NCBI GenBank assembly: GCA_030765065.1
Contig: CM060981.1
Span: 230,895,152 to 230,959,151 of the forward strand
Source of the DNA: Deroplatys truncata
Taxonomy: Eukaryota > Arthropoda > Insecta > Mantodea > Mantidae
DNA: 64,000 nt
Direction: 5' to 3'
Below the pieces are notes generated by a model. The model did not search any database and was not told the DNA's origin. It saw only the letters and a list, made by a program, of their open reading frames with translations. Both the position numbers and the translations under genes were made by a program. Below are positions 56,880 through 64,000 of the stretch, piece by piece; within the stretch, counting starts at the first letter, position 1; every line of letters starts with the position of its first letter.

Positions 56880-57425
56880 TGTAAAAAGGGCCGCTTGAGT
56901 CAAAGTATGGGAAGCCCTGCATTACAGTGATGGGCCCCTCAAGAGTGTTCGCAAAGTTCTGAATGACAGCGTACTTCACGAGCAGCTCAGATGTAGGCCG
57001 GCCATGCTGCCTGCCTGGGTGGGTGGAACTCCTGCGTTAAAGGTCGTAACTAAATATGGAGTCTGTAAACGGCTGTGTACAGTGGTATTCGATACTTGGT
57101 CGCTGATAAGAGAGTAACCATGGTAAAGGTTGACTATCCTTGTAAGTCGATATAATTTCCTGCGGTCTTTGGAAGCCGTAAATTTTGAATGACTGCAATC
57201 CAGTCCGGCAATAGGCGTGTATCTTACCCCAAGAAATTTACTTTTGAGAATCCCAGGACCTTTTTGTTGGCATTGGTCAGTATATTGTCAGAAAGACGAC
57301 GGGAAACCTACGAAAGTGATAGGCGTGCTCTTCAACCGACTTAGAGAAATCTAGGATGTCATTAATGTAGGCAAAGATGAGTAGTTGCAAGAGTAGCTGA
57401 TTTGCTCTCGACGGAGCTGTTCTTG
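56880..57425 (-). pseudogene. Ty3/gypsy reverse-transcriptase fragment
   Basis: The minus strand, read from about 57,420, gives AYINDILDFSKSVEEH, which contains the catalytic Y/F-x-DD motif changed to INDI (Asn for Asp). It continues NANKKVLGFSKVNFLG and AVIQNLRLPKTAG, the order of a gypsy-type RT connection region. The next part, near 57,020-57,080, is barely legible. It is an isolated fragment with no LTR found; it is not from the same copy as 25.8-29.9 kb, which lacks this domain. Confidence 0.6.
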
Positions 57426-57551
57426 AATGCCTACCATTCTATAAATTGGGAAAGAAGAAAACAGGAGACAAACTAATTAAAACATTATACTTAATGTTTA
57501 TTTTCTGTTGGCGTCACGCACTTGGATGCATGCAGGTTGTTAGAGGTGTAA

Positions 57552-57556
<5 letters not shown>

Positions 57557-57603
<47 letters not shown>
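57557..57603. repeat. (CA)n microsatellite
   Basis: About 23 uninterrupted CA units. Confidence 0.95.
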
Positions 57604-57606
<3 letters not shown>

Positions 57607-57774
57607 CACCCACTAGCTAAAACTTTGCTAAGTTTACGACAGAACTCTTCCTACACAGAATATTCTTATGTTCTATGACAATAGTAGACGCTACCAGCTC
57701 TGGCGAAGCAAAAGCTGGTAGCTCCCGCCATTGTTTTACACTGTACATTCATGATGGGTATAGCCTCAATTAAC

Positions 57775-58095
57775 ACAACCTCACATCTGGACTTGAGTCA
57801 TGCAGTTTTTTCTAAATTCAACATTACCCGTGCACCCCATCCATCGAATATCCCCGATCTTACTCCCTTGACCTTTCTTTTTTTGTTTTCTTTTCCGTCA
57901 CTAAAGACAAAGCTCAAGGCCATTTGATTTGAGAACTCGGAAGCTGTGCTCAGGAAATATAAGGCGATCGTTAAAGACCTGATAAATAATAGCCTGCATT
58001 ATATGTTCGAGGCAGAAAGACTATATGAAGTGAGTTCAAGTAGAGGAGGAATATTATGAGAAACATTACGTAAACCTCGAAATTTATAAAAAGAA
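57775..58095 (+). pseudogene. mariner transposase 3' fragment
   Basis: The text parallels 19,360-19,640 of the nested mariner: ctaaattcaacattacccgt, actaaagacaaagctcaagg, gatttgagaactcggaagct, gtggaggaatatta-like end. It encodes the last catalytic motif and C-terminus only. It is 5' truncated, with the right inverted repeat not preserved. Confidence 0.7.
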
Positions 58096-58099
58096 TAAC

Positions 58100-58760
58100 A
58101 ATATAATTTAAATAATAAAGCTCTGCCTGTATTTATAAGTTCTTGTAAAATGCCAGGTAATGGCTTATCTGTGTAAATCCTATTTAATAAAACCACAAAA
58201 CGTAAGAGACTTTGTATCTACATATTTGGAGATAAGTGTCAAATTGCTTGCTCTGCATGTGGTGTTTATAACCTAGGCTGGAGATCTAAGATAATGGAAT
58301 GTAAGTATTCATGGACCTACACAGTGATTTGGTATGAGATGTGAAATGATAACAGTTAGTGAATATGCAACATTTCTGCTTTTGATGAAGATATGGAGGC
58401 ACCCGTGTGCATAATCTGTCATTTGCAATAAAGCCTGCCGAGTACATTAGAATTGAGGGGTCTAAAAACAAAACTGGCAACTTCCATTAAACTAGTTTTA
58501 TAACGGAGGCTGGTTTATTAGAACTCGGTAACTAAACGAGATACCGTTATGATTTTTCCCATAGAACTTAGTCTCTTCTTGTATCACTTAAATGCTGCAT
58601 AACCTAGTATATAAGATTAACGTTGAGTACTAAAGTAATGAAAACTGGAGATTTCCAGTTTTGCATTCAACGTTGTTAGGAGACTGCAAAATTGTTAGAA
58701 AATCAGAAATAAAAATTAAATAGAGCAATTAAAGCTTTCATCGCCTCATAAAGAAAAAGT
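58100..58760. other. Unique AT-rich sequence
   Basis: No supportable feature. Confidence 0.45.
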
Positions 58761-58764
58761 ATTA

Positions 58765-59010
58765 ACCACTCTTTAACTGCTGTGGTTCTTAGCTCTCGTT
58801 CTATATTGAGCATGAAAGACTGGTTTGTTTGCTCAGAGTCTTGAGGCTCTCTTACGTGCCGTAAATATAAGCTTTACTTTCCTTCTGAAGGAAGCTATCT
58901 AAGGATTTTTACGCCCGAAAAAAAGTCCATCGCCCTCCGCCGGGTTTAAAGTCGTGACCTCAGGAAGTAGAGGCTACCACGGTACTCACTACACCATGGA
59001 GGAAGACATT
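58765..59010 (-). mobile_element. tRNA-derived SINE, family 1 (copy 3)
   Basis: The reverse complement begins with a tRNA-like head (ccatggtgtagtgagtaccg, then a damaged B box cacgactttaaacc). It has the body ccggcggagggcgatggact and the tail ending cacagcagttaaagagtgg. The B box is mutated, so its Pol III promoter is probably dead. Confidence 0.7.
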
Positions 59011-59930
59011 TCATCGCCTCATACATATATTAACCTCATCTAAATTATTAGTCATATCCTAAAGCAGTCATTCAAATCTCAACTTGAAAATTATAAGTTA
59101 CGTGTGTTCAGTTTGTGACCTCTCTTGAGTGGAGGGTTAACTGTTTAATCTGTTCTGGCTCCATTAGTGTGTATCTATAGAAGTAGTCAGCTATAATTTA
59201 CATCTTGGCTGATGCATTTTATATTTGAGCACATAATAATCTTAATATCTTTACAGTCAAATGAAAGGTTTCAAGCCAAAGGTGAGTATCCCTCAAAATA
59301 ATATATATAATCTTAATCAGTTCTCAAGACGATCTATCATGTGTAAATTACAATAAAACACGTTTCTAATGCATAATCTGCTGTACTCTATGAAATTGGA
59401 TAGGCACTACATAGTAGTTTTAAATTTATTTATATGGTGATGTTACCGTTTATACAAGTATAGGTCTCGTGTACCCTTGCCTTTACAAGATTGGTGTTAA
59501 TGACTGAAGTGTGTCTTCCATCAGAGAAGAATCTAGTGCTGACAATTGAAGAGTTTTCGCATCAGAGAATTAGGGTGGAATTGAAGGTTGGGTTAGTATG
59601 TATGTCATAATAGCAGGACATAATCGGTGAACATCAGGATACCAAGATCTTCGTTCAATTGTGCATTGGTGGTATGATAACACTGGTCAACAGCATTTTT
59701 GTCAAAAGTATGTGAATGGTGTTCTTAGCTAAGTCGTGGGTGCTGAATTCGAAAGTGAAATTCCATTTTGCTTATCGGGCTCAGTTACCATGATACGGTA
59801 CCATCTATCTATTTAAAAAAAAAAGCTTTAAAATGCTGAGTATTGATTATTTTGGTATTACTTAATTTGCTTTGAATTTTCTTTTGTGGACGTAATTGTT
59901 GGAAAAGTTTGGATATATATAAGGAATTCC
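59011..59930. other. Unique AT-rich sequence
   Basis: No supportable gene. At 59,258-59,283 a tctttacag acceptor and an aaag|gtgagt donor enclose 24-25 bases, a possible microexon with no other support. Confidence 0.4.
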
Positions 59931-60087
59931 ACATGATTTTCACCGCCAGTGCATGAAGAAGACGGATGAGTCATGCTCCAACACGTTGCATCAGTTGTAG
60001 TATTAAGATAACTCTGACCTTGTGAAGTGAGCTATTGTTGTTGCTGGTTCGTGAAAATTAGTGTTTTGTGTGAATTCAGAAGAAGAA

Positions 60088-61660
60088 ATGCCGCGTACCT
60101 GTAAAAATAACCAAAATTATTTTTGTTATGTTCGTGGTGAGTACTCTGAAATCGCAAAAATGAAAACCTAATCCTCTTGTAAATATATGCTATGAATTTT
60201 ATTTTGGGTGCAAGGTTGGCAACCAAGACAAGAAATGCCCCCTCCATCATATACTGTTTGACATGTGTTACACTCCTGACAAGTTGGTGAAAAGGATCAC
60301 ATCACATGATTTGGAGGGAACCGACGGAACACACAACAGGCTGTTATTTCTGTATACCAAAAATAGCGGGAATCACCTCTAAAACAAAGAAAATGGTGCA
60401 TATCCTAATTTACCACCTGCTTTAAGACCTATATGTCACAGTGAAGAATTGCCGGTACCAGTGCCGCCTGAGAATGTGACAGTGAGGATGATGACAGAGT
60501 CGAACACCCGGAAGACAGAGAAAGAAATATGCATGCCGACCCAACATTTCAAGTCTCTGTGAATCAAATGAGCCATTTTTTCCCTCAAGGGGATCTCAAT
60601 GATCTTATTCGTGATTTAAATTTGTCGAAGCAACAGGCTGAGCTTCTAGCTTCACGATTAAAAGAAAGGAATCTTTTTCCTGATACATAAGTGAGAGCTT
60701 ATCGTGACCGCCATTCTCTTTTTTCTGAATATTTCTCCAAGGAAGATGACATGGCCTTTTGTAAGGACAACGAATCCGTTATGGAGACCGTTGGCTATGA
60801 TTTCAGTGTAAGTGATAGCGCTTGTTCATAGATTATAGCAAACTTAGTCTAAAAGCAGTACTTCTCCTTGGAAAAATGTTTCCTTCTGTTCCGATTGCTC
60901 ATGCAGTTAACATGAAGGAAACATATGAGAACTTTAAACTGCTATTTACACATATCAATATGAGAAATTCAAATGGCATATGTGTGGAGATCTTAAGGCT
61001 ATTGCAATTCTGCTCGGCTTACAGCTCTCGGGTACACAAAGTACTACTCCTTTATATGCGAAGGGAACAGCAGATGCAGAAAAAAACACTATTCTGGGAA
61101 ATAATTGCTGCCTGGAGAGAAGAATATGGTGAAGACTCCTATTGTTGACGCAAATATATGTATCTACCTCCGCTGCATATTAAATTGGGTCTTATAAAAA
61201 ACTTCGTGAAAGCCACGCAAAAAACATCACAAGGATCAGTGAAGCAAAAATTAAGGAGGGAATATTTGTAGAACCGTCAATTAGGAAATTAATGACTCCT
61301 GAACATTTCCTTGATTTGTCGAGTGATGTTGAAAAATGGTATGGCTGTCTTTCATAAGTGTTAAGAACCTTTTAGGCAACCATAAAGCAAAGAAATATAA
61401 GAACGATTGAGATCATATCACCGTATGGTATATAACATATCACTTAAGATACATTTCTTGAACGATCATATGCACTGCTTCCCAAATATATTTGGTGCCG
61501 TTAGCGACGAACATGGAGAATGGTTCCACCAGGACATTTCTCAAATAGAAACGCGTTATCAAGGCAATTGGAGTGCTGCAATGTTGTTCCAATACTGCTG
61601 GACCTTACGAAGCGACGTTCCTGAGGCAAAGTATCGCAAGAAATCAGCAATAATTTTTTT
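60088..61660 (+). pseudogene. Degraded copy of an uncharacterised multi-copy arthropod gene family
   Basis: From the ATG at 60,088 the reading MPRTCKNNQNYFCYVRGEYS opens a Cys-containing N-terminus. Across many stops and frameshifts I then follow QMSHFFPQGDLNDLIRDLNL with LSKQQAELLASRLKERNLFP (60,570-60,690), and AFCKDNESVMETVGYDF. The open frame 60,822-61,148 includes FIDYSKLSLKAVLLLGKMFP and IAHAVNMKETYENFKLL. YLPPLHIKLGLIKNFVKA follows near 61,160, then LSLKIHFLNDHMHCFPNIFG and EHGEWFHQDISQIETRYQGN in 61,407-61,715, ending EAKYRKKS. I recognise this order from many near-identical uncharacterised proteins in arthropod genomes. Their high copy number suggests a transposon origin, but no nuclease is assigned. 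Function unknown. Confidence 0.65.
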
Positions 61661-61830
61661 AGGTATTTTATTCTCTTTTATTTACTCTTATGTTGCTAAT
61701 TCTTTGATTAGTTAGTGTACTAACACAGAAAACATTTTAGGTATGCTTATTCACTTTTCTTTACTCCTATGTTATTAATTTCTTTGATTAATGTGTATAT
61801 CAACACAGAAATTTCTGTTCTCCTTTTACC
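61655..61830. repeat. Two tandem units of about 85 bp
   Basis: Text such as ttattc.cttttatttactc, tatgtt.ttaatt.ctttgatta and gt.ta.acaacacagaaa-like blocks occurs twice in succession, at about 61,660 and 61,740, directly after the pseudogene. It is imperfect. Confidence 0.55.
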
Positions 61831-61977
61831 AGATACATACTCGTATAACACATAGGATGACGTAAGCATTTACAGAAGCCATTGACATGGAAACTGAGGC
61901 CGATACAAAACTTCTGAGATTAGATCTGGATTCGGAGACGAATTATCTTCCAGAAACAGCGTGTTTTGTTTGTTTTT

Positions 61978-62601
61978 ACTTTCTCTACTACGTATAGTAA
62001 GTAGGGGAAGTATTGTATTCCACCCAAAAATTCGATACCGAGATTTCACCGGAAATATATGTTTTGAGACCCCCTGAATGCAAAAAGAGCATTTTTGGAA
62101 ACATGTCCGTGTGTGTGTCTGTCTGTGTGTGTGTCTGTGTGTCTGTGAACAGCATAACTCAGAAACGAACAGTGGGATAAACACCAAACTTGGTATTTAG
62201 GTTCAGTATCTTCCAGAGATGCGACACGAAGGTTTTCAAGAAAATCCCCCCAACCCAGACTACCCTTTACATGGAGCATTTTTCGAAAATTTTAATTTTC
62301 TCAAAAACGGCTCTAACGATTTTGTTTAAACTATCATATGTTTAAGATATTGTCATGACAAATAAAATGTATATCTCGAATTTTCTGGCAATGTCTCCAA
62401 AAGTGTTCTTCATTATGAACGACTTTTTCATAACTGGTAAACCATAAGAGATAGACAAAAGTTTACTACACGAAAAATGTAGATCGCGTTAAAATACACA
62501 ATTTATGTCATATACATTTCTTTTGTTGAGTGAACCGTTTGCGAGATATTGCTTGTTGTTACCTTAAATTTTCCAATACTTATAATTTTTCTCAAATTCG
62601 T
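61978..62601 (-). repeat. Repeat R copy 5, truncated
   Basis: The plus text starts actttctctactacgtatag and follows copy 2 closely, with a GT/CTGT microsatellite at 62,108-62,150, up to ctcaaattcgttattcattt near 62,600. There copy 6 begins afresh with actttctctactacgtatag. The missing right part is the tail block seen at 14,590-14,815. Confidence 0.8.
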
Positions 62602-63710
62602 TATTCATTTTTACTTTCTCTACTACGTATAGTAAGTAGGGGAAGTATTGTATTCCACCCAAAATTTCGATACCGAGATTTCACCGGAAATACATGTTTT
62701 GAGACTCACTGAATCCAAAAAAAGCATTTTTGGAAACATGTCCGTGTGTGTCTGTCTGTGTGTCTGTGTGTCTGTGAACAGCATAACTCAAAAACGAAGA
62801 GTCGGATAAACACCAAACTTGGTATTTAGGTTCAGTATCTTTCAGAGATGCGACACGAAGGTTTTCAAGAAAATCCCCCCACCCCAGACTACCCTTTACA
62901 TGGAACATTTTTCGAAAATTTTAATTTTCTCAAAAACGGCTCTAACGATTTGGATTAAAATATCATATGTTTAAGATATTGTCATGACAAATAAAATGTA
63001 TATCTCGAATTTTCTGGGAATGTCTCCAAAAGTATTCTTCATTATGAACGACTTTTTCATAACTGGTAAACCATAAGAGATAGACAAAATTTTACTACAC
63101 GAAAAATGTAGATCGCGTTAAAATACACAATTTATGTCATATACATTTCTTTTGTTGAGTGAACCGTTTGCGAGATATTGCTTGTTATTCCCTTAAATTT
63201 TCCAATACTTATACTTTTTCTCAAATTCGTTATTCATTTTTTTGTCCTGGACATGCAAAAAGAATGGAATGCGCCACATAGCAACCAGCGTTAAAATATT
63301 TGACTATCGCTTAAAACCTACCATATTCCCCTTGCAGCTACAAGAAAATTATCAATAAGATTGACATCTTGATATCTCCATTAACATGAAGCATATGGAG
63401 AATAAGCGTTTGTAAAAATAGTGTGTACAAGAGTAGAGAAAGTCATGTGAGTGTAACACATCAGATTTTTTTATGTCCTGGACATGCAAAGAGAATGGAA
63501 TGCGCCACATAGCAACCAGCGTTAAAATATTTGACTATCGCTTAAAACTTACCATATTCCCCTTGCATCTACAAGAAAATTATCAATAAGATTGACATCT
63601 CGATATCTCGATTAACATGAAGCATATGGAGATTAAGCGTTTGTAAAAATAGTTTGTACAAGAGTAGAGAAAGTCATGTGAGTGTAACACATCAGAATTT
63701 TTTTTTGTTT
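62602..63710 (-). repeat. Repeat R copy 6 with duplicated tail
   Basis: A complete copy abuts copy 5 in the same orientation. Its last 231-bp block, from tgtcctggacatgc (63,243) to the catgtgagtgtaacacatca plus T run, is present twice in tandem (second unit from 63,474 to about 63,710). Each block ends in a T run. The minus-strand frame 62,681-62,908 parallels those of copies 4 and 5. Confidence 0.8.
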
Positions 63711-64000
63711 TGTTGTAGACCAGTGTAATCAGTGCCAGGAATTGTTCAACATTGAGATCGTTGGATCCCATTGAGTACGGCAAGATGCCATGGATATGCT
63801 GTTCCCCAGATTTCGCAAGCATAAGTAACGAGATGTACAGAAGTTTTGTTTTCAAAGGTATAAAACTTCTGAAGACAGGATATAGTGCCATGAACCGTTA
63901 GATTTCTCTATAGGGTACAGATTGCAGGTGCCGTCTGTAGGTTATGCGACTGTCCAACAAGACTCCGAGACAGCATGCTGCTCTGCTGAAAGGAATGTGT
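63711..64000. other. Sequence at the window edge
   Basis: No supportable gene. A minus-strand open frame at 63,583-63,891 straddles the end of repeat R and has no recognised motif. Confidence 0.4.

Noticed and set aside
59258-59283. Microexon with good acceptor and donor
   Set aside because: A 24-25 base exon without partner exons cannot be supported from sequence alone.

Overview
This is eukaryotic nuclear DNA from an AT-rich, repeat-laden genome. The transposon families (Tc1, several mariner types, DUF4817-type and DD41D mariners, pogo/Tigger, PIF/Harbinger, Ty3/gypsy, several non-LTR clades, tRNA-derived SINEs) and the scarcity of host coding sequence point to an arthropod, most likely an insect with a large genome. 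No species is assigned. There are no bacterial-style operons, rRNAs, CRISPR arrays or stand-alone tRNA genes.

Host signal is thin. Two convincing plus-strand exons lie at 16,126-16,351 and 30,221-30,330. They join in phase and leave a 13.9 kb intron between them. A third exon around 36.19-36.35 kb is phase-compatible, and weaker candidates sit at 36.55, 41.27 and 45.6 kb. The protein is not recognised; it looks helical. One weak minus-strand exon candidate is at 2.16-2.40 kb.

Layout. 0.6-1.85 kb: Tc1 element (DD34E, inactive). 2.76-4.70 kb: an old dispersed repeat (called repeat R here) split by a DUF4817-type mariner. 4.74-6.33 kb: non-LTR reverse transcriptase remnant interrupted by a 79-bp-arm hairpin insert with a 12-bp duplication. 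7.24-13.22 kb: a near full-length LINE with a 2A-like motif in ORF1, an AP endonuclease, a reverse transcriptase and a duplicated 3' tail, split by an LTR-like insertion. 13.25-15.98 kb: an internally deleted mariner, a repeat R copy and a LINE RNase H remnant. 16.4-29.9 kb: the 13.9 kb intron, packed with a mariner, a Tigger carrying a nested mariner, a Harbinger carrying a SINE and a MITE, and a Ty3/gypsy element carrying a SINE. 32.6-38.3 kb: a LINE piece, two copies of an unusual head-to-head SINE composite, an LTR remnant, a DD41D mariner and a repeat R copy. 39.4-44 kb: pogo-like remnant, repeat R, second LTR remnant. 44-53.9 kb: mostly unique AT-rich DNA with tRNA-derived SINE heads and one LINE remnant. 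53.9-58.1 kb: two more DUF4817 mariners, a gypsy reverse transcriptase fragment and a mariner tail. 60.1-61.7 kb: a broken copy of an uncharacterised multi-copy arthropod gene family. 62.0-63.7 kb: two abutting repeat R copies.

Most elements carry stops and frameshifts, and nesting lets several be ordered in time. The most unusual structure is the composite retroposon at 32.94-33.36 and 37.74-38.29 kb. In it two tRNA-derived SINEs face away from each other across a shared 130-150 bp spacer, and both loci have their own flanking duplications and the same polarity. That suggests the composite moved as one unit.
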